Assembly: GCA_014379625.1 (NCBI GenBank)
Contig: JACMLJ010000002.1
Location: forward strand, 1 to 64,000
Direction: 5' to 3'
DNA: 64,000 nucleotides
Origin: Ferruginibacter sp.
GTDB taxonomy: Bacteria; Bacteroidota; Bacteroidia; Chitinophagales; Chitinophagaceae
The notes below the pieces were generated by a model. It was not told the origin of the DNA. It made no database searches and was given only the letters and a program-made list of their open reading frames with translations. Shown here one piece after another: positions 25,058 through 35,800 of the stretch. Position 1 is the first letter of the stretch. Each line of letters begins with the position of its first letter. The translations under genes were made by a program, and so were the position numbers.

Positions 25058-26386
25058 ATGACATTCGATGATTTAAATTTAAACACCCCTCTACTAACAG
25101 CATTGGATGAACTTGGATATACCAATCCTACCACCATCCAGCAAAAAGTTTATTCAATTGTAATGTCCGGAAAAGATGTTTGCGGAATAGCGCAAACTGG
25201 CACCGGTAAAACCTTTGCTTACCTGCTCCCCTGCCTGAGGCAATGGAAATTCACTAAAGATAAAGCGCCACAGGTGCTGATTCTTGTTCCTACAAGGGAA
25301 CTGGTTGCACAGGTAGTAGAAGCTGTAAAAGCCTTAACACCATACATGAGTGTAGTGGTAACGGGTGTTTATGGCGGGGTAAATATCAATACACAGAAGG
25401 CAGAAGTTGAAAAGGGAGTAGACATATTGGTAGCTACACCGGGCAGGTTATACGACCTGGCCATGAACGGGGCATTCAGAACAAAAATGATCAAAAAATT
25501 AGTGATTGATGAAGTAGACGAAATGCTCAACCTGGGATTTCGCACACAGTTAAAAAACATACTGGATCTTTTACCTGCAAGGAGGCAGAACCTGCTGTTT
25601 TCTGCAACCATGACGGATGAAGTGGAAGCCCTCATGGATACTTATTTTAATGACCCCGTAAGAGTAGAAGCCGCACCCACCGGAACCCCGCTGGAGAATA
25701 TTGTACAAACAGGATATGAAGTACCGAATTTTTATACAAAAGTTAACCTGCTGGAATTATTATTAACAGAAGATGAAACCATGACCAAAGTATTGGTATT
25801 TGCGGCTACCAAACAATTAGCAGACCAGTTATATGGCCAACTCGAAACAAAATTTCCGGGTACAGCCGGTGTAATACATTCCAATAAGGAGCAGAACCAC
25901 CGGTTTAATACAGTAAAGCAATTCCAGGAAGGCAATTACCGTTTTATTATTGCCACTGATATTGTTGCACGCGGAATTGATATCGCCGAAGTAACCCATG
26001 TGATCAATTTTGATATGCCGGAAGTTCCGGAGAATTATATTCATCGGATAGGCAGGACCGGCCGGGCCGATAAAAAAGGCATTGCTATCACCTTTATTAC
26101 TGAAAAAGAAAAGCCGCTCCAAACTGCTGTTGAAACTTTGATGAAATACCAGGTTACCATATTGCCATTACCCGCTAACCTGGTTATCTCTGATGTATTA
26201 ACTGAAGAGGAAAAGCCAAAAGTATTCATGAAGATCATCCAGCTAAAAGCGCCTAAAAAAGAAGATGTGGGTCCCGCTTTTCACGAAAAATCAGCCAAAA
26301 ACAGCAAGGTAAATTTTATTGTAAAGAAGAAGGACAGGATGATGAAAAAATATGGCAAACCTATCAGCAGGGGACAAAAGAAATAA
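25058..26386 (+). CDS. DEAD-box ATP-dependent RNA helicase (DEVD variant)
   Basis: A 442-residue superfamily 2 helicase that unwinds RNA duplexes, for example in ribosome assembly or cold adaptation. Motifs in order: Q motif (PTTIQQKVY, about 24-32), Walker A AQTGTGKT (45-52), PTRELV, TPGRL, the Walker B box as DEVD (151-154), SATM, ARGID and HRIGRTGR. The C-terminus is short and lysine-rich. DEVD in place of DEAD keeps both catalytic acidic residues needed for ATP hydrolysis. RhlE/DeaD-like; the exact subfamily cannot be assigned by eye. Confidence 0.93.
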   Translation: MTFDDLNLNTPLLTALDELGYTNPTTIQQKVYSIVMSGKDVCGIAQTGTGKTFAYLLPCLRQWKFTKDKAPQVLILVPTRELVAQVVEAVKALTPYMSVVVTGVYGGVNINTQKAEVEKGVDILVATPGRLYDLAMNGAFRTKMIKKLVIDEVDEMLNLGFRTQLKNILDLLPARRQNLLFSATMTDEVEALMDTYFNDPVRVEAAPTGTPLENIVQTGYEVPNFYTKVNLLELLLTEDETMTKVLVFAATKQLADQLYGQLETKFPGTAGVIHSNKEQNHRFNTVKQFQEGNYRFIIATDIVARGIDIAEVTHVINFDMPEVPENYIHRIGRTGRADKKGIAITFITEKEKPLQTAVETLMKYQVTILPLPANLVISDVLTEEEKPKVFMKIIQLKAPKKEDVGPAFHEKSAKNSKVNFIVKKKDRMMKKYGKPISRGQKK

Positions 26387-26480
26387 CGACCCGGGGAGGG
26401 GGTCAATGGTGAATGGTCAATCAACTGGAAAAGTCATTTGCAGCAAAAATAAGTGATAGTTAAGACGATACTGGTCATTC

Positions 26481-26515
26481 TTAATTCTTAATTCTAAATT
26501 CTAAATTCCTAATTC
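26481..26515 (+). repeat. Five tandem 7-bp AT-rich units
   Basis: TTAATTC, TTAATTC, TAAATTC, TAAATTC, CTAATTC in direct succession, just upstream of the TVP38-type gene. A simple microsatellite that could alter spacing in the leader by slippage. Confidence 0.6.
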
Positions 26516-26542
26516 CCATCTCATCCTAATAGCCTAATCCCG

Positions 26543-27091
26543 TTGCAACACAGCCTGCTTCAACTTTTTAAAGACTACCCGCAATTCGCTGTTATCATAA
26601 GCCTTGTTGCGGGCATCTTAATTGCTGTGATTGGGGTGCTCCCCAGTGTATTTCTTACTGCGGCAAACATTTTATTTTTTGGATTCTGGAACGGAACATT
26701 CATTTCTTTCCTGGGGGAATCAATGGGCGCCGCCATCGCCTTTTTATTATACCGGAAAGGTTTTAAAAAAAGGGTGGGAAAAGGGCTTCAAAACTATCCC
26801 AAATTAAAAAAACTAACGGAGGCAAACAATAAAGAAGCTTTTACCCTGGTCTTTTCTTTAAGACTGATTCCCTTTGTGCCATCGGGCCTGGTCACACTTG
26901 CGGCTGCCGTTGGAAAAGCACCCTTTTTCTTGTTTTTGGTGGCCAGTTCGCTGGGGAAATTGCCCGCGCTTTTTATGGAAGCATATGCTGTTTACGAGGT
27001 TACCAAATTTGGATGGCAGGGAAAATTGATATTGGTAATGGTTGGTTTGGGATTGGTGTATGGGGTGTTCAAAAAAATTAATAAAAGATGA
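26543..27091 (+). CDS. TVP38/TMEM64 (VTT domain) family membrane protein
   Basis: A 182-residue inner membrane protein of the DedA/VTT superfamily, which is tied to lipid scrambling and membrane homeostasis. It shows a first helix (AVIISLVAGILIAVIGVLPS), the GxxF/W...G motif region FGFWNGTFISFLGESMGAAIAFLL, an amphipathic loop, the conserved RLIPFVPSGLVTLAAAVG segment, and two more helices. The only in-frame start before the first helix is TTG 26543; an in-frame TAA at 26510 rules out a much longer protein. Confidence 0.82.
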   Translation: MQHSLLQLFKDYPQFAVIISLVAGILIAVIGVLPSVFLTAANILFFGFWNGTFISFLGESMGAAIAFLLYRKGFKKRVGKGLQNYPKLKKLTEANNKEAFTLVFSLRLIPFVPSGLVTLAAAVGKAPFFLFLVASSLGKLPALFMEAYAVYEVTKFGWQGKLILVMVGLGLVYGVFKKINKR

Positions 27092-27121
27092 GTGCATTGT
27101 GCATTTTACAGGTGACTTTGA

Positions 27122-27265
27122 CACCGGTGCCTTGTTAACATCGATTTGTCAGGGATAAACTTTCCCGGTGAACTATATCAAAAACCTGTTGAACCACTCA
27201 TCAAAAAAACAGGACAGGAATTGTTTTTTAATTATATTTCAGATTACTCAGGTGGCATGGCATAG
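27122..27265 (+). pseudogene. Coding relic (copy 2 of a NIDLS-NFPGE fragment)
   Basis: Open from after a stop at 27119 to TAG at 27263, encoding a fragment containing CLVNIDLSGINFPGE then LYQKPVEPLIKKTGQELFF and ending YSGGMA. It has no start codon before the conserved part. Bases 27137-27172 align without gaps to 8313-8348. Possibly the C-terminal end of a lost gene. Family not recognised. Confidence 0.4.
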
Positions 27266-27309
27266 CTTCCATCCTGGTTTACTTATCAAACTAAAAAAAT
27301 AATCAACTT

Positions 27310-30300
27310 ATGTGGAAATTATTACTATTTTCTTTTATGGCTTTTTTGGCTTTACCTGCATTCAATCAGCAACCTCTACTGCTTCGCCAACCATCTATTA
27401 ATAATGATGGTTCACTCATTGCCTTTTGTTTCCAGGGAGATATCTGGACGGTTCCTTCCGCCGGCGGTAATGCTACCAGGCTTACAATCCATGAAGCTTA
27501 CGAAGCTAGCCCGGTATTTAGCCCCGACGGAAAACAGATCGCTTTCTCGGGTGCGAGATTTGGTAATAATGATGTTTTTGTAATGCCCGCGGGAGGAGGA
27601 CTGCCGAAGCGTTTAACTTTTCATTCAGGTACTGACGCCGTGGCAAGCTGGACACAACCCGATAAGATACTTTTTTCCACAGCCCGCGAGTTCCGGCAAA
27701 TAGAAAGACCCCTGGAAGTGTATGCGATTAATCCAAAAGGTGGTACGGAAAGCAGGATACTGGATGCCGTTGGCTTTGATCCTGTGCTTTCTCCCAACGG
27801 ACAGTTGCTCGCTTTTGTTCGCGGCGACATTAACCCCGTAGCAAGACAGGCTTACCGGGGAAGCAGTGACAGGGATATCTGGATCTACAATACAAGGAAC
27901 AAAACTTACAACCAGCTTCCCGGCTTTGAAACCAATGATATCCTGCCGCAATGGGGAGGCAATGGTTTATTATATTTTTTAAGCAGCAATGATGGCGTGT
28001 ACAATTTGTACCGCTTAAAAATGGATGCCGATGGCAGGGCCATCAATACACCGGAACAACTGACAGACTATAAGGATGAATCCATCCGTTCCTTCGCCGT
28101 TTCCGCCGATGGCAGTTCTATCGTGTTTGAAAAAGACATGAACCTGTACACGATGAACCCCGGTAAAGGCAGCGCAAAAAAATTAACCGTTCTGGTAAAT
28201 GCAGATGACCGCTTAGATGCAAACGAACAAAAAACACTCATTACAGGCGCCGGTGAATACGCTGTTTCGCCCAATGGAAAACTAGTTGCTTATACGCTCA
28301 GGGGTGAATTGTTTATTAAAGAAGCGGATAAAGAAAAATCAAGAAGCATCAATGTTTCAGGGCACCCTTACCGCGACGCAGAGCCCGCCTGGATCAATGA
28401 TAGCACCCTGCTTTTTTGCAGCGACAGGGCCGGTGGTAATTTTGATATGTACATCACCCGTTCGGCAGACACATCCGAACACTATATTTTTAAAAGCTTA
28501 AAACATCAGCTTTCAGCAGTCACTAAAACACCCCTTGATGAAACTTTCCCTGTGGTTTCTCCGGATGGTAAACAAATAGCGTATATACGTGGCCGTGGTA
28601 CATTCGTGGTGAGTGATATTAGCGCCGATGGAAAATTATCCAACGAAAAAATACTAAGCGATAGCTGGAACAAACCCGAAGGAATAACCTGGAGCCCCGA
28701 TAATAAATGGCTGGCCTGGTCAATGAACGACCTGTATTTCAACGAGGAAATTTATATACAGGCGGCAGACAACAGCGGCAAGCCGGTGAATGTAAGTATG
28801 CACCCGCGTGCCGACCAGCACCCCTGCTGGAGTGCGGATGGGAGCAAACTTGGGTTCTTATCCGAACGCAGCAGTAGTCGTAGTATGGATGTATATTTCG
28901 TTTGGTTGAAAAAAGAAGACTGGGAGAAAGAAACGCAGGACTGGCTGGAGACCGAGCCCCCCGCCCCACCAACAGATACAAAAGCGGCTACAGAAAAGAA
29001 ACCGGCAAAATCCCCAATAAAACCTGTGCGGATAGACTTTGATAATATCCACGAACGGATCCTGCAGGTGACTAATTTCCCGGGTGATGAAGGTGACCTG
29101 ACCATTTCAAAAGACGGGGAAACATTTTATTATACCACCAGCAGCAGCACCGCCAAAGGCCGCGACCTGTATAGTATCAAATGGGATGGGAAAGATTTAA
29201 AAGAGATTACAAAAGGAGCCACCAATCCAACGAATGTAACCATGGATAAGGAGGCCAGATATTTGTATTATACCAAACTGGGGGCGCTCGGCAGGATCGA
29301 ATTGAAAACAGGTACAGCCGAAGCATTGCCATTTGTGGCAAAAATGAAAATTGATTACACCGCCGAACGTGAGCAGGTATTTGAAGAAGCATGGCGCACC
29401 ATCAGGGACGGGTTTTACGACCCCCAGTTTCATGGCAATAACTGGCAAAAACTACACGACAAATACAAAGAACGTTGTGTGAATGCCAGCACGGGCAACG
29501 ATTTCAGGGACATGTTCAACCTTTTGCTGGGCGAATTGAACAGCAGCCATATGGGACTTACCGTACCCGACAGGACCGAAACCCAAAAGGATGCTACCGG
29601 TTTGCTGGGTATAGAACTGGCGCCGGTAAAAGAAGGCATGCAGGTAAAACATGTAGTGCGAGAAACGCCAGCCGGTAAAGCGGGCAGCAGGCTAAATGAA
29701 GGTGATATTATTACCGCTGTAAATGGTGAGGCGGTTAATGAAAATGAAAATTTTTACAGCCTGCTGAACGGGTTGGTCAATGAAAAAATACTGCTGAATG
29801 TAAAAGGCAGTGATGGAATGCAAAGAGAGGTTGCCATCCGGCCAACTGCATCCATCGTAAAAAATTTATACGATGAATGGGTGGGCAACAGGAAGCGCCT
29901 GGTAGAAAAATTTTCAAAGGGCAGGCTCGGTTATATCCACATCAAGGGCATGGATTTTCCAAGCTTTGAAGTGGTGGAAAGGGAATTCACCGCGGCGGGA
30001 TTTGGTAAAGAAGGGCTTATTATTGATGTGCGGTACAACGGGGGCGGTTCAACCACCGACTACCTGATGACCATCCTCAATTACAAGCAACACGCTTATA
30101 CTATACCCCGTGGCGCAAGCAACGACCTGGAAAAAGACAAAAAGAAATTCCGTGATTATTATCCTGTAGGAGAACGGTTGGTATATGCCGCATGGACAAA
30201 GCCTTCCATCGCCCTCTGCAATGAGGGAAGTTATAGCAATGCTGAAATTTTTTCTCATGCCTACAAAACATTGGGCATTGGAAAACTGGTGGGTGTAGCC

Positions 30301-30531
30301 ACCAATGGTTCGGTAATTTCCACCGGTGGCAAAAGCCTGATGGACGGATCTTTTGTGCGCTTGCCGGGCCGTGGATGGTTTGTAAAAGCTACCGATAAAA
30401 ACGAAGAGCTTGGTGCAGCAGTACCGGACATTATCGTAGAAAACCAACCCGACTGGATCACCAAAGAAACCGACGACCAGTTAAAGAAAGCAGCAGAGGA
30501 ACTGCTAAAGGAAATTGACGGGAAAAAATAA
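27310..30531 (+). CDS. Tricorn-like S41 peptidase with beta-propeller and PDZ domains
   Basis: A 1073-residue exported protease. After a signal peptide (1-19, LPAFNQQ) come TolB/WD40-like propeller blades (FSPDGKQIAFSG near 74, LSPNGQLLAFVRG near 160, VSPDGKQIAYIRG near 413), a Pro/Lys-rich linker (about 545-570), a second propeller stretch, a core helical domain, a PDZ domain (LLGIELAPVKEGMQVKHV to MQREVAI, about 765-845), and an S41 catalytic domain with GLIIDVRYNGGGSTT and NEGSYSNAEIF; Ser974 or Ser976 is the expected nucleophile. It would degrade peptides in the periplasm. Single gene, ending at a strong terminator. Confidence 0.9.
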   Translation: MWKLLLFSFMAFLALPAFNQQPLLLRQPSINNDGSLIAFCFQGDIWTVPSAGGNATRLTIHEAYEASPVFSPDGKQIAFSGARFGNNDVFVMPAGGGLPKRLTFHSGTDAVASWTQPDKILFSTAREFRQIERPLEVYAINPKGGTESRILDAVGFDPVLSPNGQLLAFVRGDINPVARQAYRGSSDRDIWIYNTRNKTYNQLPGFETNDILPQWGGNGLLYFLSSNDGVYNLYRLKMDADGRAINTPEQLTDYKDESIRSFAVSADGSSIVFEKDMNLYTMNPGKGSAKKLTVLVNADDRLDANEQKTLITGAGEYAVSPNGKLVAYTLRGELFIKEADKEKSRSINVSGHPYRDAEPAWINDSTLLFCSDRAGGNFDMYITRSADTSEHYIFKSLKHQLSAVTKTPLDETFPVVSPDGKQIAYIRGRGTFVVSDISADGKLSNEKILSDSWNKPEGITWSPDNKWLAWSMNDLYFNEEIYIQAADNSGKPVNVSMHPRADQHPCWSADGSKLGFLSERSSSRSMDVYFVWLKKEDWEKETQDWLETEPPAPPTDTKAATEKKPAKSPIKPVRIDFDNIHERILQVTNFPGDEGDLTISKDGETFYYTTSSSTAKGRDLYSIKWDGKDLKEITKGATNPTNVTMDKEARYLYYTKLGALGRIELKTGTAEALPFVAKMKIDYTAEREQVFEEAWRTIRDGFYDPQFHGNNWQKLHDKYKERCVNASTGNDFRDMFNLLLGELNSSHMGLTVPDRTETQKDATGLLGIELAPVKEGMQVKHVVRETPAGKAGSRLNEGDIITAVNGEAVNENENFYSLLNGLVNEKILLNVKGSDGMQREVAIRPTASIVKNLYDEWVGNRKRLVEKFSKGRLGYIHIKGMDFPSFEVVEREFTAAGFGKEGLIIDVRYNGGGSTTDYLMTILNYKQHAYTIPRGASNDLEKDKKKFRDYYPVGERLVYAAWTKPSIALCNEGSYSNAEIFSHAYKTLGIGKLVGVATNGSVISTGGKSLMDGSFVRLPGRGWFVKATDKNEELGAAVPDIIVENQPDWITKETDDQLKKAAEELLKEIDGKK

Positions 30532-30562
30532 TGGATGGTGAAAATATTGGTAATTAAATTAG

Positions 30563-30605
30563 CCGGGTTAATGAATGAAAACATTAGCCCGGTTTTATTA
30601 TTTTT
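30563..30605 (+). terminator. Rho-independent terminator after the tricorn-like gene
   Basis: CCGGGTTAATG (30563-30573) pairs with CATTAGCCCGG (30582-30592) through one G-T pair, 8-base loop, then TTTTATTATTTTTT. It lies between convergent genes and mainly serves the plus strand; on the minus strand the trailing run is AATTTAATT. Confidence 0.85.
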
Positions 30606-30655
30606 TACATCATCAGTAAATAAATGTTGATTAAAGTTTAAATGCAAACCACAAC

Positions 30656-31585
30656 TCAACTATTCACCACTTTTTCAAGTGCCGTTCTCACCTGTTTGAG
30701 AAATACGGGAACAATTACAAACGGGTCGCCGACACTTAGGGTTTCAATGGGTAAATATCCCCGGTAAGCAGAGGCCCGGATAATGCGAAAAAGCCTTTCA
30801 AGGTCCATCAGTTCTTCTTTGCCGTTATAACTGAGTTTTTCTTTGATCTGCCAGTTCACCGCATATTCGGCCGTTTTCTGTATCTCGCTATAAGGTTCCA
30901 TTGTAACAAAACTCCCTGTATCCAAAACCAGCCCAAACCAGTCACTGTTTACATTCCGGATGAGGCGGATGGCTTCATCGGCCGTTTTTATAAAATCATT
31001 GTGGTTCTGAACCGCCACGATCACACCATGCTGTTTTCCATATTCCGCACAGGCCTGGATATCTTCTGTTATCCAGTCTGCCACCTCCTGCCAGGTATAG
31101 TTTGGAGGCAGCGCTTTTCCGCTGAATATCCGGATCACCGGCGCACCGAGTTTCGCAGCTACTTCTATCCATCTTTTTACGAATGTCACTTCTTCTGCCC
31201 TTTTTGCTTTGCCGGGCTCTGCAAATTCGTTGCGGATGCCGGTGCCACTTATCTCCAGGCCCATCCGGTGTGCCTTTCTTTTTAAATCATAAATATATTT
31301 ATCACCAGGTATTTGCGGGTAACCCGGAAAATAATAAGCCGTGAGATCAATTGCATCAAAATTATATTCCGCGCAAAATGTTAACAATGCTTCCAGGCTG
31401 GTCTTGCCGTTCCTTAACGGTTCATTGAACGAATAAGCATTTAGGCTTATCTTAAACCGGTTGCCTTCAGTGTTTACAGGCGGCTTGTAAACTGCCGCAC
31501 CTGCCAGGGAAAAATTTCCCAATGCGGTTGCAGCAGACAATGTTGTTAAGGACATTAAAAACTTTCTACGTTCAAAAGATTCCAT
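30656..31585 (-). CDS. Tat-exported sugar-phosphate isomerase/epimerase-like TIM barrel
   Basis: A 309-residue xylose-isomerase-like TIM barrel. The N-terminus MESFERRKFLMSLTTLSAAT carries a twin-arginine-type signal (ERRKFLMS), as is common for this family in Bacteroidota. Barrel motifs: KISLNAYSFNEPL, FDAIDLTAYYFPGYP, VIRIFSG, VAVQNHNDF, LVLDTGSFV and LPIETLS near the C-terminus; these carry the usual Glu/His/Asp metal ligands, though the C-terminal lysine-aspartate segment is less clear. Related proteins act on keto-sugars or inositols. It converges with the tricorn-like gene and has no obvious operon partner. Confidence 0.82.
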   Translation of the reverse strand: MESFERRKFLMSLTTLSAATALGNFSLAGAAVYKPPVNTEGNRFKISLNAYSFNEPLRNGKTSLEALLTFCAEYNFDAIDLTAYYFPGYPQIPGDKYIYDLKRKAHRMGLEISGTGIRNEFAEPGKAKRAEEVTFVKRWIEVAAKLGAPVIRIFSGKALPPNYTWQEVADWITEDIQACAEYGKQHGVIVAVQNHNDFIKTADEAIRLIRNVNSDWFGLVLDTGSFVTMEPYSEIQKTAEYAVNWQIKEKLSYNGKEELMDLERLFRIIRASAYRGYLPIETLSVGDPFVIVPVFLKQVRTALEKVVNS

Positions 31586-31695
31586 AAAGAATATTTGAAG
31601 GTTACCAGGTATTGCGCAATTTGACTGTTACAATGTAAAGAACCAGGGTAGTTAAAAGATGTTAAGTGATTTCAACCTATTAAAAACCCGGCAAC

Positions 31696-32727
31696 CTACC
31701 AAACATTCCTCGGGCAGGTATCTGCATATTTATTACCGAGCAAAAAACCTAATACAATTTCATGGGTATTTTTTGTGTAGGTCCTTAACCTCGAACTGGT
31801 GGCATTTTCGTAGGCATAGCCGATATTAAAAGTATTGGAAACATTGATACCTGCCATCGCGGAATACCCGGAAACCAAATCAGAAAAACGATAACTGCCC
31901 CCTACCCAAAACTTATCCAGGTATTGAATTTTTACATTGGTATGGATGCCGTATAACTGCGGTTCCCAAACCTGCACCATTACCGAGGGCAGGGCGCTTA
32001 CCTCATCTGTTAACGCAAACCGGTACCCTGCGGTTAAAAAATAATTAGGGGTAAAATAAGTGCCATAATCTCCATTGCTAACAAATTTCGCCTTACCGGG
32101 TATAATATTTTGTACCGAAATACCCGCAAAATAATTGGCGCCATACAACCATAAGCCCGCCCCAGCTTCGGGTTTTAATTTTTTTAATTCACCGCTGCTA
32201 TACCCAATCGCCGGGTCGTTAGGATCAAGGTCTGCGAAATCAATCTTGCTCCTGTCGAGGTTTACACTGGTAATACCTGCATTGAAACCGGCGGATAAAG
32301 TGGTTTTAGTGCCTAATGGCAGATGGTAAGCGTAGGAAGCGTAAACGGACCAGCGGTTGATATACCCTGTTTTATCATTAATAGCGCTAAACCCAATGCC
32401 ATGATGAGCATCTGGTGCGGTATAATTATCCCAGTATTGTTTACCCCTCGGATTTTCGCCCGGCACTTCAAATGAAGTGGCGGTAGTCCTGTAATCGGTT
32501 TTGCCAAGAGGCCCGTGAATACTGAAATAAGTAGTAACAGGCGCACCGTTAATACCAGCCCATTGGTTGCGGTAGCTCAGCTTTACATCTGTATAATTTT
32601 CTATACCGGTAACCCCCGGGTTGAGGATATAATTGTTTAAAATATACTGGGTATAAAATGGCTTCGCCTGTGAAAATACCAGCGTAGTAAATAGAAGCCC
32701 AGTCAATACAAAAGCAATTTTTTTCAT
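31696..32727 (-). CDS. PorP/SprF-family T9SS outer membrane protein
   Basis: A 343-residue outer membrane beta-barrel protein. Signal peptide MKKIAFVLTGLLFTTLVFSQ, then the family hallmark AKPFYTQYILNNYILNPGVTG, YRNQWAGINGAPVTTYFSIHGPLG, and alternating barrel strands to the end. The frame continues upstream to a TTG at 32817, but the signal peptide fixes the start at ATG 32727. PorP/SprF proteins partner with a large T9SS type B cargo (SprF with SprB in gliding bacteria); here the 1730-residue PKD gene is directly upstream on the same strand with a gap of about 160 bases, so the pair is probably co-transcribed. Confidence 0.9.
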   Translation of the reverse strand: MKKIAFVLTGLLFTTLVFSQAKPFYTQYILNNYILNPGVTGIENYTDVKLSYRNQWAGINGAPVTTYFSIHGPLGKTDYRTTATSFEVPGENPRGKQYWDNYTAPDAHHGIGFSAINDKTGYINRWSVYASYAYHLPLGTKTTLSAGFNAGITSVNLDRSKIDFADLDPNDPAIGYSSGELKKLKPEAGAGLWLYGANYFAGISVQNIIPGKAKFVSNGDYGTYFTPNYFLTAGYRFALTDEVSALPSVMVQVWEPQLYGIHTNVKIQYLDKFWVGGSYRFSDLVSGYSAMAGINVSNTFNIGYAYENATSSRLRTYTKNTHEIVLGFLLGNKYADTCPRNVW

Positions 32728-32886
32728 GAGTTCAGTTTGTGCCCTGCTGTTTAAAAACCAGGTTAAAAAGTATCCTAAAAATAAATTGAGCCACCCGTGA
32801 TCGTACGGACAGTCCAACCGCAGATAAAAAATTAATTATCCCGGATCATCCTCACCATAAATAGCTTTTACCGGGAATGATTTACC

Positions 32887-35800
32887 CTATTTTACTATCG
32901 TAACATAACCGGTAATTGCCTTTCGGCCACTGCCTGGTTCAATAATATAATAATACGTATCAATGGGCAATGTCTTTCCATTTATTGTACCATTCCATGC
33001 GGTGGCATCGCTATACCCTTTTGATTCGTACACCAGTTGTCCGTTTCTTGTAAAAACCTGCACCCTGCAATCAGGGTAAGATTCTAAATGCCTGATCAGC
33101 CATCTTTCATTAATTCCATCACCATTCGGTGTAAAAGTATTGGGTACTTTTGGCGCTTTTAAAAGTGTAACAATTACTTTATCAGCCGCCATACAACCGC
33201 CCCTTGCCGTTACTTCCAAAGTATAGGTAATATCCGCCAAAGGGTTGGTCACAGAAGGTGCCGGGATAGTATTTGAATTAAGGTATAAAACAGGGTCCCA
33301 TAAATATTGTAAATCGTTGCCTGTTACAACTGTTTGTAAAGTTATCACCCCTCCTTCCAGCACTACCCTGTCGGGGCCGGCATTTACTACGGGATAAGGA
33401 TGTACCGTGAATGGTTGGCTAACTGTGTCACTGTTGCAACCATTACTGTTGGTAATAAATAAGCTTACATTAAAAGTATTAGCGCCGCCATACAAATGGG
33501 CCGGATTACGGGTAATGTCTTTCCGGTCATCTCCAAAATCCCAGTTCCAGGCAGTTACCAGGCCATCCCCGCCATCGCTTAAATCACTAAACACCACCAC
33601 ATCCCCTATACAAACAGAAGGCTTATCACTGCTGAATGCAGCCGAGGGTTGCGGATGAATTGTATTTAAAACAATGGTGGTATCCTCAATACATCCACTA
33701 CCGCTGGTTACCTGCAGGCTTACATTAAATGGACCTGTACCCGAATAAATATGCGTGGGTGTTTTTGCCACAGAACCGTTGTTGGCACCACTTAACGGAT
33801 CGTCAAAATTCCACAGGTATGTAAATGCATTTTCCGTACCATCCGCTATAGTGGAAAGATTATTGAAACTAACAGGCGCCGCCGGTAAGCAAACCGATAC
33901 AGGTATTGCAAAATTTGGCTTTGGCAGAGGTTTAACCGCTACCGGCAACTGTTTCAGGGTACTCATACAACCATTACTGGTGGTAACCCTTAGTGTTACA
34001 TCATAATTTGCGGCACCGGCAAAACTATGCGTAAAAGTAGCGGGAGTATTTTTTACCACTACAGGAGAGCCATCTGCAAAATCCCAGGTAAAATCAGTTA
34101 TGGTTCCTACAGGCGAGCTGGACGAACTGGTAAAACCTATAGTTTTTGTTTCACAGGCCGGTAAAGTAAAATTAAAGTCTGCCAATGGCGGGGCCAGCAC
34201 GGTGATTTGTCGGGAGGCCGTATCTATGCAACCACCGGCAGTTGAACCAAAAGTATAAAGAATAGTATGGGTACCTGCACCCGCAGCAGCAGGGTTAAAT
34301 ATACCCGACGGCGATACACCGGGACCTGTAAATTGAAAAGTACCCGGCACCCCACCAATTTCTGATGCCTGCGATATTTGGTATATAGCTGCATCTAAGC
34401 AGGTATTGGACAGGGGGTTAAACTGCACATCGGGCGCTGCATTTACCGTAATAACCTGCAACCTGTCATTAACACATACACCGCCGGAATATGCTTTCAA
34501 CCGTACCGTGAAATTTTTAGTCAAGGGAGACTGGAAATTAGCATACCGGTGTTTGTACAGTTTACCCGTTGCAGGGAAATCATCGGTTTCAAATAGGGCC
34601 GGGGCTCCTGCGTTATCCCAGTATATTTCCAGTTTGGTAATAGAACCGGGGAACACCGTTGAAGTATTGGTAATGGATACGGAATCGTTGGCGCATAAAG
34701 CAGCCGCCTTATTCACTGTAAAATTAGCGACAGGATTACTTCCGTTTACGGTAAAACCCTGGCTGATACTGTTAACACAACCACTGTTACTGGTTACAGT
34801 CAGTAAAACCGAATAAGGGCCTACCAGCGTATAACTATGCTGCGGATTTTGTTGTGTAGCTGTATTTAAAGCGCCGGAAACCGGGTCCCCAAAATTCCAC
34901 AGCCAACTGGTTATGGTGCCAGATACTATAGAACTGGTATCATTAAACTGGGCGTATGTGTCGCTTAAGCAAACCTCCGGGATAATAAATCCTGCCCGGG
35001 GCAGCGGATCAATGGTTACGGGTTGAATGAATTGACTGCTTACACAGCCTTTATCGGTACTAACAGTAAGGGTTACGGGATAAGTGCCGGTTGCGGAATA
35101 AGGGTGGGTAAATGGATTTCCGTTGGTTAGGTCAAGCAAACTGCCATCGCCCAAATCCCATTTCCAACCGGTAAGATTACCTGCGTTGGCTACCGAAGTA
35201 CTGGTAAAGTTAATATTGGTGGTTACACAAAAAGGCCCGGAAGCCGTAAAACCGGCTGTTGGTAAAGGATGAATGATTACTGTTTTCGTCATTGTATCAC
35301 TAGTACATCCCTTGTCGGTAGATACCCAATGCCGGATGGTTTTTGTACCTGCAGTGGCATAAACATGAGTAGAATTTTGTGTGGTAACTATTGGAGAGCC
35401 ATCGCCATAATCCCAATACCAGTTGGTAATGCTGTTGCCATTACCGTTGCTCGAACTGGTAAAACTGGTAATGCTGTTTAAACAATTTTCAACATTTACC
35501 GAAAAACCGGCAATAGCCTGCAGGTATACGGTGCTTAATATTTTGGACGTATCGTGCACACAACCCGCGGCGCTTGTAGTTTGTAAATTAATAGTAAAAG
35601 GTCCGGTGCCAGTGTAATAGTGCGCCGGATTTTTTAAAGTAGCCGTATTGTTTGCGCCAGCTACAGGATCACCAAATGTCCATAAATAGCCAAATCCTGC
35701 CTGTGAACCATCCGCAATTGTACCCGCATCAAAAAACCTGGCCGAATCGGCCGGCAAACAAATACCCGCGGGTAAAATGAAGTTCGCTACAGGTATGGGA

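Noticed and set aside
30656-31585. Pairing the Tat TIM-barrel protein with the tricorn-like gene as one unit
   Set aside because: They are convergent and separated by a strong terminator, so not an operon.
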